64,000 nt of DNA, taken from positions 19,135,233 through 19,199,232 of the forward strand of contig OW285188.1 in NCBI GenBank assembly GCA_935421135.1, read 5' to 3'. Below, one piece after another: positions 1-12,700 of this stretch (within the stretch, counting starts at the first letter, position 1; every line of letters begins with the position of its first letter). Source of the DNA: Bugulina stolonifera (Eukaryota; Bryozoa; Gymnolaemata; Cheilostomatida; Bugulidae). The notes beneath the pieces are model-generated. The model ran no database searches and was not told the DNA's origin. It saw only the letters and a program-made list of their open reading frames with translations. The translations under genes and the position numbers were made by a program.

Positions 1-58
1 ACCTCTGACTCTCATCCCTAACACCTAGTACCATACATACAGTAAGTGTATATAACAG

Positions 59-97
59 TTAGTAGTAGCTATAGTAGTAGTAGTAGTAGTAGTACTG
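59..97. repeat. (AGT)n trinucleotide tract in the NELFB 3' UTR
   Basis: An AGT/TAG trinucleotide run starts 11 bases beyond the NELFB stop codon on the transcript side. No poly(A) signal is visible before the window edge, so the transcript end lies outside. Confidence 0.8.
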
Positions 98-107
98 TAC
101 TACTTGC

Positions 108-3100
108 CTAGTCACCAGCACTACTGGGCATAGGCACACTGGAGAGAGGTGATTCACTATCAGGGTCCACTGACATCGGTACTTCTGATTCGGCATTCTC
201 AGCCGAGTCTTGTAGTGATTTATACATGTTACATACAACATCATCCTGTAATACATGTTACATACAACATCATCCTGTAATATTATTGGCTATACGTAAA
301 AGGGTAATGATACTGTACAACATTATTGCCATAACAACCGGCTACATTTACAAATTCAAGAGAGAAAATAATCACACACCCAGATTTGCTATAGAGTACA
401 TGAACTGTATTTAAATGTGAAAACACAAGAGTGATATAAACAATTGAGCGGCAGCTGGCTGTTTATCAACCATGATCAATGAGTATTTAACGACAAGTTG
501 ATGCTCGTGGAAATACAAGAGAATACATGCTTTCCTTGTAACAGTAGTTAGTATATTTGTGAGACTGGTAGATAACGTACCTGTCCTTCCACAGATATCC
601 TGGTGAGTAACTCTATCATCACCAGAGAAGGAACCTTTTTCTGGATCAACCAGAACAGCCTGAGAAGATGGCGAGTCATTGATTCTCTTGATATTTTAGC
701 CTGAAGTTACCAAACAGTAATATTATACACGCAGTGTGTAGGTGACCATATGCATTCAGCACTCAACACTAACATAGTAATAACATGGTACTAAAAAATG
801 AGAGAAACGATGTCACAAGACAATTTAAGGAATTGGTATATCATCCATTGGCCACATTTCAATTATACATGTAGTACCTGAACCACTTGTAAGCCAACAT
901 CTGATTGGCCATGGCGATAACCCACTATAGATACCTGGTAATAAACAGCTAATAAAAATAACCATACTGCTCCGATAAATACAACACCAACTATAACACC
1001 GCACTACATGTAATTATGCATAACTCTATGATAGAAGCACACTAACCATAAAGAACATGTCGACTATGTAAATGAGGTTATTAGCGGCCATGATAGAATC
1101 TATATGCGACGCCATGTCATTGACGAGGTTGTGTAGTAACGTGTCGCAGTACGCAACGTCACCCTCGTGTTTCAGAGCCTCCAATACACTGGCAAACAGC
1201 AGCACCTCCTTTGAGTTAATAGCTGCAGAGAGAGACGGGATATACATGGAATCTCAAGTCATCATATATATATATGATTTACACCAAATAATGCATTAGC
1301 GTAGTATTACAGTACTAGTATTACTGTACTAGTATTACTACATGTATATCCCAAGGGACTTCTATGCAATACAGTACATAACACACAGTATAATCACTAT
1401 ATAGGACATGGATGATAAAATAATATTACACATTTGCGTTAGTATTTTATAATGGTAATAGCAGTTGAATCAACTAACGCTGTAAACCTGTAATTTTATA
1501 CACCGAGTACCGAATAAAATGTGCTATACTGTACAATGACCTTCACATGTGACTAAGTATACTATATGTACCTACCGTGTGACTAAGTATACTATATGTA
1601 CCTACCGTGTGACTAAGTATACTATATGTACCTACCGTGTGAGGCATAGTATATTATATGTACCTACCGTGTGACTAAGTATACTATATGTACCTACCGT
1701 GTGAGGCATAGTATACCATGATGTAAGCAGCCGTTTCATTCTCCACCATTATAGAGTTCAGAGAAGGTGGCAGTTCTTCAGCTGCCTCTACCGGAACATC
1801 TGGTAACTTTTGAGTGTGGGATCTAATCTGTTCCTCCACCATCAGCGATTCTATATCTGGTAGAAACTGAACCACTAGCTTGGGAGAGACCTGAAAGGGA
1901 GACAACTACTATTATTGCAGGGGAGATAATAGCTATCTATACAGGGGAGATGATACCTAGCAATATAAGTAGGGATATTTGCTAGCATATAGACAAGACA
2001 ACAAAGCTACCAAGGGGAGAAAATAATCAAAAATAAGAAACAGCTATTCCAGGTGCATGGTCTACACACATGTATATGTTAATGAAACTAATAATATACT
2101 GGATTTGACCATTGAGAACACCCATCCTATCTGCATACCAATTCATATGTAGACCATAATTATAATGCATGTATGAATCCAAATATCTAGAAACTGTGAG
2201 TATTAATTGTTTATAAACACAGTACCTTGGTCTCCTTAAAGGATGACTTATCCATCATAGTCCACGCGTTCAAACCCAGCTGTATCATCCTTAGTATCAA
2301 CACATAGTCTGAATTTTCCTGCAACAAGGGAAGGCAACTTCAATACTACATACACAACATCACCACAAAAGTGATAAGACACCAGGGTAAAATGCTTTAT
2401 ATAGTAAAAGCTGAATAACACATATACATGTATGTCAAGGGTCAACTAGGCTATATCATAAGTATATACAGTATATATGTTGTATAATATATATACTCTT
2501 TGGCCTATGCTGTACTACACACCGCCTTGTTACCAATATGACTCACCCTGGGCAGAGATTCTGAAGACACAGAGTTATGTAACAGCTTGAGCAAGGTCAA
2601 ACAGCATGTGTGAAGGGCATAAGGGTCTGCTAACACCATCGCCAAATCACTACAAGTTCATCAAAAGGTTGTATAATGAGAAAACAGTTGACTAGTATAG
2701 TGATGTTCCACCATGAACAGTATATTGATAAGGGCCCCTATCTAACTCAGTACATCAACACACCATCATAAGATATGCCTAGTCAGCTACGCTGACCTCT
2801 ACACTGACCTTAACACTTCTTCCTGACCTTTCTTAATACCATCTAGAAACCCTTGCAACTCTTTGGCACGTTTGCTGTCGACAAAGTGCTCCTTGATGCA
2901 AGCATCGAGGCACCATGTAAACTTGTGACTAGGGTCCATTGAGCAGATGTTATTCACCTCATGGTCATGGAGGGCCATCAGTATATCACATCTGTTTAAA
3001 TATGTATATTGCAGAGTTGGCTACCACGAGACACTAGAAACATAGACTGGGTAGATTCACAATATAACTGTGTGCTGTAGGAAGCATAGTAATAGAGAGA

Positions 3101-4593
3101 TACAATAAAAAAGCTGTGACTTTACATTAGATGTTGGAAACATGCCAGAATACTTATATAACATCTGAGCTGTAGGTAATAAAGACAGCGCTAGCAGGAC
3201 AGTTTCTGAAACCAGGAACCTCCATATTTGTGCATTAACACCAACATCTATGTCAGAATATTTACCTCAGTGTGCAGTACTGTACATTACGTGTGCGTAA
3301 GTAAAGAGTACGTAGAAACTGTAGTGTCATGTCGTAGAGATCAATGTTGTCTCCGATCATCTCCACCAACTTTTTCACCAATTCATCACTTCTACGAATT
3401 TTTGGGGAGAGATTGAAGAATGCTTTCCGGGATCGATGTTCAAACAGTAGAGACTGTTTGTTCTTGATATAGGAATTTAATATGGGAGAGACCTCATCAC
3501 CAAACAGTGCCTGATTTCCCTGCCAAATTTGGCGTTTAGCTTCTGTAGGGGCGGCTTTATATAGCTCTTCCTCCCGCTCAATCTGAAGAGATGAGTAGAA
3601 TAGTTACCTGCTAGCTATCCTTCATAGCCATGTAGACACTAGACATCCCTAAAGCTTCATCTGCTTAGTATAAACTGAGGTTAAATCGAATTCACAAAAC
3701 CATAAATCCAATGTTAAGCAAAATTTCTGAGCAAAACTTTTGAGTTTGCTACCAAAATGATGGCACATCCAACCCAATTGCTCCAACCACTACTCAAGAA
3801 GTTAACACTATTTTGAATTTACTGAAATTTACTGAAATAATCGTACGGAAGTGCAAGGTATGCAAGTTTATTATCGTTCCTACCTGTGATAAATATTTTG
3901 GCTTAATTCTAGGAAGAAACTTCATTATGTGCATAGCAACAGGCTGAAGCTTTTTATTTTTAATAACTGGGAAACATTTGTCGAGCATCTCAGTGAGTTT
4001 CTTGATCTTCGCAGTCTCGCCCTCATTTTCATTAATTTCAGTTATCTGCTTGATGAGGGCTTCTCTCAATACCTCTACAACTAGAATCAAGACACAATAT
4101 GTCTACAAAGCATACAAACTTCACGGAAGATGATAACAAATAGTCCTATATGCCAGCCTACATAGGTCGCACTTCAAAACCGGGCTAATGCGTACTATAA
4201 TAGCCGATGTGTAGGCCTATTACTCTCACACTAAATAATTATAGCCTATGAGACATTTTCATAAAAATTTCCAAAGGAGCTTCGACAAAAAATGGTTTAT
4301 GAATTATTATAAAATAGTAGGCCTATTTTACTCGTACATATTTTATATCCAATTAGCTTTAGGCCTACATGATAGATTAGAAATAAAATGGTCAATGTCT
4401 TACCTGAGGTGTTGAAATCAATCCTATTGATTAGATGCAGATCCAAGAAATGCAATGAAGGCTTGAGTGAAGGTAGCAGAATACTGTTCTGTTCTTGGAA
4501 CTCTTCAATAGCTTTCAGTGGATCACTGCAGTTAGTTAAAGTCTCCCTCAAATAATTAGAGCCAGCAATACCAATCTCTTCCAACTCTGACAT
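108..4593 (-). CDS. NELFB: Negative elongation factor subunit B (NELF-B / COBRA1)
   Basis: Subunit of the nuclear NELF complex, which with DSIF holds RNA polymerase II in promoter-proximal pause. Ten exons, listed 5' to 3': 4404-4593, 3884-4080, 3266-3582, 2809-2991, 2547-2649, 2226-2318, 1698-1890, 1047-1222, 581-700, 108-245. They join to 1,710 bases, 569 residues plus stop, close to the roughly 580 of the vertebrate protein. Family blocks are recognisable throughout: ETLTNCSDPLKAIEEFQ and LLPSLKPSLHFLDLH near the start, KLQPVAMHIMKFLP, RQIWQGNQALFGDEVSP, LQFLRTLYLRTRNVQYCTLR, HKFTWCLDACI, GFLDGIKKGQEEVL. The C-terminus is a Ser/Pro/Asp-rich tail after the helical repeats, as in the family. 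All intron phases close. The start is the first Met of the conserved N-terminus. The last-intron acceptor is tandemly duplicated and the intron after exon 7 starts with a donor-containing minisatellite. Confidence 0.95.
224..281 (-). repeat. 29-bp tandem duplication of the last NELFB splice acceptor
   Basis: Two identical 29-bp units place two identical acceptors (TATTACAG then GATGATG) 29 bases apart, with exon starts at 245 and 274. The proximal one keeps the frame that ends in the conserved acidic NELF-B tail. The distal one adds 29 bases and shifts to another open frame that ends downstream in the AGT tract. Confidence 0.85.
1546..1708 (-). repeat. 30-32 bp minisatellite reiterating the NELFB exon 7 splice donor
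   Basis: About five units. Exon-intron-like junctions (CACG then GTAGGTACATA, minus strand) fall at 1698 (the true donor), 1668, 1636, 1606 and 1576, spaced 30, 32, 30 and 30. The 32-bp variant repeats the last bases of the exon itself, so the array grew from the exon 7/intron 7 border. Confidence 0.85.
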
Positions 4594-7041
4594 TTCAATT
4601 CACTGAGCGTCACCTCACTGACCTGCATAGCAAATGGCAACATTAAATTACACACCACATGAGTAGCCTATATTAAACAATATCATCTGTAATGAGCAAC
4701 CAGACAACACGTAGATCGATACAGGTCCTAGGGCTAAACTAGAAAGAGAATTGAATCAAGGCTAGAGCTCTATCTTGTGGTACTCTTACTACTTCATATA
4801 GTTATGATTATGAAGTCAGGTAGGCTATTATTGGGCAGTGGTAAAAGACACAATCGTGACGTGAGAGATAAATGACGTGAGAGCGTGAAGACAGCTCAAA
4901 TTAACGTAGGAGTACCTACGACTATTGATAATACCTAGGCCTTGGCCTATACTAATTCATATTGATGATTGCACAATAATCATAGTCAATCAATAATAAT
5001 CTAATGATAATCATAATGATTTTTAACGAAATAATAATATAATAATAATAAAAAATGCATCAATGATTATATTTTATTTAAGCCTACAATCTACTGCAAC
5101 TCTTTTCTATATTTCTACGTTCGTCAGTTTCAATGTCTCTCCTCTCGTCTTAGCATCAGTCAAGTCTGTCTTGCCCTGTATCACCATGACAGTCAGTCAT
5201 GCGAAAATTCCTGAGCATGTAAATTTATTTTTTGTAATCACGTCTTTTCCCATGCCCAAGCTAATAAGTCACGCTATACACAGAGACAAAACCTCTATTA
5301 GAAAATTGATTTACAGCTTATAGCAACTTATATTTTATAGATATTTTGCTTATTAAAATTAACTTGTTATATAATTACAATAACTGGATTAGTAGAAAAC
5401 TTGATCATTTTCAATTTTGATTTTTGTACAAGACTATCTTACTGCACGCGCAATTATCATTATATTTAAAATCTATTCTAAGACATCAATGGGTTTTTCT
5501 AGCGAATGAAAATAATCCTACAGCTACCGAATCATCGTCGCGTATTTCTACATCCAGCCAATTACTATAGAGTTTGAATTTTATTGGCCCATTTTAAGAA
5601 GAGCAAGAGAAGACAACTTAGTCCTGTACGGCACATAGATTAAGAGAGAAGATAACTCTAAAGTACGGTGAAATGGATTGTCAGAGAAAGAGAAATTAGT
5701 AGAAAGGCCTAAAAGCAATAGCCATAAAAAATTTTAGGCTCAAACATGACAAGAGAGCGTTTAATGTATTATGGATGTTAGCCATTTTTACATATACATT
5801 GCCCATGTATCTGAATACTAAACTACTAAACTAAACACTAAGCTGACACTCCCTAGCTCTAGACTAGTGCATTATCAACACACTTGGGCAGTTCTAGTTT
5901 ATCAAGTCACACACACTGGAGTAAAATAAGTAGCGTTCTAGTTGTGTAGAGATTTGTTTATTCGTAGCTAAGCACACTATTCAAGGTAATAGTAAAATAT
6001 CAAAAGACAGCTAAATATTGTCAGTATGCAAAGCCACTTCCTAAGTTATATTAGAAGTTGTAATGCACTTATTAAACAGTAAAATAGTAATCAACTAAAA
6101 AATGAAATCAACACTATCTGCCCTTGTATTTAGTAATATTTTACTCTATTCACTCTAAATCCATAAAATCTACTCTCTTTGATTATTGTCACATTAAGTA
6201 TTAGTCATCATTTTTTAATACACTGTAAAATGATATTTCCTAAATTTATAAAATATAGCATTGGTTTTGTCATGTTAATTCAAGTAGCATTATAAGTATA
6301 TGTTATACAGCGATGGCACATTTAATATGCTAAATTCACTCTGCATATGTATAGCTAAATAAATGTAATTAAGTTCAACGCCTACTTAACAATCAGGAGT
6401 CAAAAATATAGAAAATACTATAAGTATTACTGGTGTTCAAACTAATACAAATATTTCAGGAGCAATAAAAATATAAAACATCTAAAAAGCAAAGTATTAC
6501 CAACAAAAAGAGACTTTCTCCAAATAAACAAAAATAGGGTAATTAAAATCACATATTGAAGTCATTCACTGCACTCCTAAAAGCTAATGCTATTCCATCT
6601 TTAAAATTGTCTTCTCTCTCTTTACATTAGAAAAGAGTAATACAACTTCTAAATAGAAATAACATCAGCTTGAGCCTGCATTTGTGACACACTACTCTTC
6701 AAATAAGGCATTTGTTAAATTCTACCATCAACTACAGGTCCACATAATTTGGTATACACAAAAAGTATCAACTAATATATAATATATTAATATATGGATA
6801 AATATCTATTGTTATTGCAGATCTCATACCTCCAGCTGCATAAATTATATGCATTTACATAGAATAATACATAATTATATAAATAAATAACACTAAATAA
6901 AATTCAGACCTGATTAAAACTTCAATGCTTAACATAAATAATTCTTGCCTTCATCTGCAGACCAGGAATGACTCTGGGAAAGGGTCAAAGGTCAGTTAGA
7001 TCCTCATATTGATCTCTCGGCAGTAACCTAACAGTGAGTAA
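4594..7041. other. Intergenic region between NELFB 5' end and the neurexin-like gene 3' end
   Basis: Very AT-rich. It should hold the NELFB promoter and 5' UTR just above 4593. I see no further exon, RNA gene or element with recognisable ends. Short open frames here have no recognisable family content. Confidence 0.6.
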
Positions 7042-7047
7042 TTTATT
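7042..7047 (-). terminator. Candidate poly(A) signal AATAAA of the neurexin-like gene
   Basis: AATAAA on the minus strand, about 85 bases past the stop codon at 7132-7134. It is the only canonical hexamer I noted close to the stop. Confidence 0.5.
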
Positions 7048-7131
7048 AGCACCTTAAAAGCATTGTCATACCAGTTCAACCACCTGCTAATGGCTCAAGA
7101 ATATGTACCATTCTCTGTAGTGCTGTATTAT

Positions 7132-9700
7132 TTAGCTACTCTTCATCCTCCACTTCTTTTGTGAGACTATTTGTAACATTATAAGCTTCCTAGCACCAAA
7201 CTTATCACCCAGGGCTACGACTGTCTTTTTATCCTTGCTGAATCTTGCATGGAAGATGTCCATCGTTGCATTAAATGATGTAATCTAAAAACATACAAGT
7301 AGAATTATTTACTTTACAGATGTGAGTGTATTATTTCTACAAAGAATATTTTCTTATAACAAGATGTGGTAAGAGAAGATATGAAAGCCGAAGATGTGAC
7401 ATAGACGTATGCCACTAACCGAAGGAAATGGAGGAAAAGCCGAAGGAGAAAGAAGACATTATTTTCTTATAACAATGAAAAAATGATTATAATCACATGC
7501 TTACAATCCCTCCTCAATATAAAATCAACAGTATAATTCATGCTCTTGGACACAATCAAAGATTACCTGATTTCCATTCCTGAGCCTCCATAGTTTGATT
7601 GTGCCGTCTTGGGACCCTGAGACTACAATAGTATTATCAGAAGCTATGTCCACCGTCCAAACCTAAAATTTATAAAATAAGCATCAACAGAAACCATAAA
7701 CAACCTAAGGTATGCATAGAATTATACTATCTACCCACTAAATATTATACAAAAAATGCACAAGACGACGTTCCTACCATATTGCAGTTTCACTCCTTAC
7801 AATTACTATTATTAATTTCGAAGTTGTTCTCTCCTTAAGCAAATTGAAAAAGGCGCAACATAATTACAAATAATTAGTGCGCATGTCCTGTCGTCAAGCA
7901 ATGTATGTGTATGTCAAAAAAGAACTATAATTGATACCTTATCAAAGTTGATTATTCTAGAACTACTGTATTAATTCTAAACTGTACATACAGATGGGTC
8001 AACATACCTCATCATTGTGTCCATGTAGTGTATGCAGTAGGCTTTCTGTGTTCATATTCCAGATCTTAACAGTTCTGTCAGCTGAGGCAGAAGCTAGATA
8101 TTTGCCATCGTCACTAAGAGAGACCTCCTTGACCTCCATGTCATGGGCAGCAGGCATTCCACCATGTGTCAGCATAGTAGTGTCACCACTAGTTAGCTGT
8201 CTCTGCAGTAGCACAAGAAGTAGATACAGACACATGTATATGACATCACCATGTGAAATAAAATCAATCATCATATAACACACCAATACTTTGGTAACGG
8301 TTGTTGATATGTAAGTAACATATATTGCTATTATGCATCATACTGTTTATACATTTTGCTGCGACGAGAAGCTCGGCGATGAACTTATATAACGACACAA
8401 AGATATCAATTAGTACAGTCAATAAAAATACATTTACTAACTTGAGCTTTGCCGGTCTTCATGCTCCAGATAACCAGCTCTCCATTCTTGGTGCCAGTCA
8501 AAGCTTCATCATGGTTAAGAATGACAGTGCAGTGAGGATCAGCGTTCAGTGCCACTATAGGTGAGTCAACGACTCCCGCTTTGTTGAACAAATCGAATAT
8601 GATAAAATTGGCGTTGTTGTCAAAAGAGTTAGTGAAACCAACAGCTACAAATCGGTCGTCAGGGGAGATAAATACACAGGATGCAGAATCAGCAACACCT
8701 AGAACAAAATAAATATATAATTGCAATGCAGTATAGTTTGGACAACACAAGACATGATAACAAATCATGTAGTGATTGAAAGAAAGTATGTACACTGTAT
8801 ATATAGCATTGCTGTATCATGTAAATTACATCACCAGATAGGCTGGCAATCGTCCAAGATGCTACAATTCTCTACTGTGACTCACCAATTGTATCCGGAT
8901 ATGTGATCTCATGTAGAACCTTGTTAGAAAGTAGATCGAGCACCTTAACAGTTGTACCACCACCAAACTTGTCTGTCATAGCCATCACAACCTTGAATCC
9001 GTCTTTAGAAACACAACTTGCCGTGCAAAGCTGGTCGACAGCAATGGGCAATGGGTTGCCAGTGTTGAAATCCCAAACCTGTTCGAAGAAAAAAGTCATT
9101 AATTGTTTTCAATTCAACAGCAAATCAAATTTAAGGTTATTCAAGTCAGTCATATTGGAACAAGAGTGCTATCAACGGCAGGCTAAAAATAGCAAACCAA
9201 GTCATGTGATGATTTCCTATCGAATACCTACCGCAACTCGTCGAATAGGAATATGATTTCCGGTTTGAATGTCATTCATGTCCACAGAAGCTTGTTCGGC
9301 CATTGTTTCACCAATCAGGTATTGTTCATTAGCAGCTAGATGGAGACCTGTGGATCCCATGAAATCACCTCTCATTGTTGTAACCATCTCACCATTCTGT
9401 AATGAAACAGAAGAGTACGTTGTGTATAACTGATGTTATATTTATCAACAAGATGTGTATACGTATCTGTCAACACAATGCAATGAAGAAATTCATGAAT
9501 GAAAAGAAATACATTAATGTGTACAAAATCATAACACTTACAGTTGTGTTCCAGACTTGGGGTGGTCCCAGATTAGATCCAGTAACAACATATCTACCAT
9601 CAGCAGTGAGCACTACATTGTCAACAGCGATGTCTTCAGATAGTGTGATGAAAGCTTGATCTGGATTTGTTACAGTTCCGAATCCGTAGACTGATCCAGC
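7132..9700 (-). CDS. WD40 beta-propeller segment of the neurexin-like receptor (C-terminus)
   Basis: The last six exons plus the end of the 3-kb exon encode successive WD-type blades: TADGRYVVTGSN..PQVWNT, then VWDFNTGNP, SPDDRFVAVGF..NFIIFDL, NGELVIWSMKTGKA, a canonical blade SDDGKYLASASADRTVKIWN with the following LHGHNDE, and VVSGSQDGTIKLWRLRNG. About seven blades would complete a propeller, and the count seen is six to eight depending on degenerate ones. Introns here are phase 0 except one (8886, phase 1). The protein ends in a basic tail (QKKWRMKSS), not in the PDZ-binding motif usual for neurexins. The role is inferred to be a cytoplasmic docking platform. Confidence 0.85.
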
Positions 9701-12700
9701 GACACTACCTCCAGCAACGGAACCAGCATATCCACCTCTGTAACCACCCATGGTGCTTCCACCATAACCCATTTGGTTTTGGTTCTCAATTGTCTCATTG
9801 CGAGCGTACCAAGTGTTTGTGCTGTTATACGTGTTATATCCAGCTCCACCACCATTCATGGCAGCGCCACCGCCAAGAAGACTCGTGTCCGTAGCGTCAA
9901 ATCTGGTTTCTTGGTTGAGAGATTCCTCATACAAACTTCTAGTACCTGCCTGACTAGCACCACCTGCACCATCAGCTTCCATTCCCATAGTTCCCTTATA
10001 GTTACCATGACCACCATTCGGAAAGGTGCCGAGTTTTCCATCAGCAACAGGTACGTATGCTCCCTTACCAGCACCACCAACCATTCCCTTAGAGAGTGCA
10101 AGGAAACCAGGTTTCATTCCAGCAGCAGCAAAGACAATAGCCGAGGTAAATATTAGTCCTCCCATTATAGCTGCTATCAGTGTTGTCACAGGTACCCCGG
10201 TCACAGGGGGAGCGACCCTTCCTTTAGGACCAATTATAACCTGTGGTTTAGGAAAGCTTCCCCCACCTCCGCCAGGTGCATCCGGCCCGCCTGGCATACA
10301 TGGAGATAAATTATCTTTATCACAGAGAGCTGGCCAAGGATAAGGAACTATCTTGAAGTTGTTTCCACCTGTACTCACAACCGATATTCCTGCGTCGCGA
10401 CCAACGGTTCGTGTCATTTCAATTAAATCAAACCTGTTAAAATTCACATTCCATATGATACCATAATGACCAGCATTTACAAGGGTTTCATTTACGTAAC
10501 GTCCGCCCACATATATTACTTTTGCATGGAATATGCCTGCATCCTGGAAAGCGACAGTTTTCTTAATAACCTCCAAATCCCTGTTGCCAGTTTTGAGTTC
10601 GATGTAACCGGTTTGTCCATTTCTGTATATTCTAACATGGTGATCTTTCTGTTGTCGTATATCTACAGTACGGAATACTTCTTCCCCTTCGGTTCCACCA
10701 ATGTTATGCCTGACCTTCAGCAGGTCATTTACAATTTCCACAACGATATACTGGACACCATCTTCCGACTCAATCCGTAATATCTCAGCATCACCCCAGC
10801 CCTTGGCAGTTTTAAAGCTAACTGAAAGCTCATCAATGTTTCTTCCAACCAAGCTTTCATTTCTGTAGATGACGACTGAGTTGCCACCATATTCCTTTGT
10901 TTGGAATCCATACAGAGGATCGCCATTACAGCAATCACCTGTGAAGCCGGTATAAGTGCAATCGCATAGCCCATTCTCCAATGGCCGTCCGTTGTAACAA
11001 ACTGGGCAAGTAAGCTCGGGGAATCTTAGCTTATAAGGATCGTAGACCATTCCAATATCGCCAAACTTCCTGTAAGTCGCATCACTAAATGACATGTGGT
11101 ATATGAACTTCCCATTATAGTAAAGGCCTCCCAAAATTCCATTCCAATCCTTGTCAATTTTGCCTCGATGCATAATCCCACCAGAAGTAAGTTCTTTCTG
11201 ATTACTAAAAGGAATGCCTCTAATGTTTGGATCAACCTTGAATCGTTGGTAGTTATGAACGTAGAAGGTTATATTATCACCAGTTCTATTCATTCGGATA
11301 ACATAATATAGACTAAGGTTAGAATGGAGGGTCATTCGGTCCTCAGTAATATATTCAGGTCGGTCTCTCAGTCTATACTCGAGCTGAGCAAATCCATTTA
11401 TAAGGCGTAGATGATAATACTGATTGCCATCCGAGTTTTGAACTCGGAAAATTGTGCCATTCGGTTCATATGTCATTAAACCTACAGCGAGGTAATCTTC
11501 ATCAGTCGTGATGGCCTCTGGGTATTCATGAATGACTAGGCCAGGTTCAAAATACTTGTCTCCGTAATAGTGCCCTGTTGGCTGAACGGTGCAGTTCTGA
11601 CCTTTGTAAGCAGTCAATGTGCAATTACATTTGTCGTTTTCACACACACCATAGTTCTGGCAGGTTTGTTTATCTGGAGCACAGAATACTTTGACAGGTT
11701 CTTCACACAGCTCCAACTCGGACAATTTAGCTATATCACCTCGTACATATGATGTCCCTGGATCTTTAATGTATGTACCTGGTACTGCACCTTTTGCGAG
11801 ATTAAACAAGTCATAGTTTGTATGCTTGAAGCCTAACAAGACACCATTGTATACATTCTCATAAACACCATTATTATTCTCACTGCCTATCTCAATTAGT
11901 CGTATGCCATCTAATTTGTCGTCGGTGGCAGACAACACAACATCCTGCCGTTCTTTTCGCATTCCGGTTTTACCATCCAGTATGGTCAGCTCTGCTCGTA
12001 AACCATTCCTCTCAAACTGAACAATATAAAGTTTGCTGTCATGGTAAGTTTGTGCCGTCATCAGCGTCGCCTTAGTCGGACCTCCGAGTTTATACTCAGC
12101 TACAACCTTACCGCCTTCCAAATATAACTTAATTTCCTCCTGAGCGTTTGCACCAGAAAGCTTACTAAATAATCCTTCTTGTTTGCAGGTCATAAATGCA
12201 AACGATATCCTGTCATACGCAGTAGTGACCAGCGGTCTATACCTGTACGTAATTTGACCAGGTGTTCCGCTCACATTGAACCGGAATCCATTATCAGAAA
12301 ACTCACAGCATTGCCCATAGAAAGGAATCATAGTATTGTCACAAGAGAGCTGTAGGGAGGAGCGTGTACATCCATGTTGACACTGACCGCAAGTTGACTG
12401 CTGCTGACAGCCACGGACGATAATTCCAGTGTTTTGAACTTCTGTGTCTTGCAGACGCTTGTCCCCGATGTCGATGAGTTTTGAGTGTTTGACTAGAGAA
12501 GCCATACAACCTTGGTATCCAGCCATGTCCTGAGTGTAGAATGGTCTCAGCCCAGGTCTGAGTAGAATATTTCTTGGGATACCTAACCAAGCACAGCAGT
12601 AACGTTACTTAGGAACATTTAAATAAAACAAGAGCAACATGCTGAATACATAAGATACTGAGACTAAATCAAATAGTTGCATTACAAACAGTTTTGATAA

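Noticed and set aside
11735..11743. RGD tripeptide as an integrin-binding site
   Set aside because: A three-residue match in a linker is too weak on its own; noted in the exon entry only.
9667..11752. Several plus-strand and alternate-frame open frames of 60-127 codons
   Set aside because: They overlap the 3-kb coding exon on the minus strand and have no domain content; shadows of that gene.
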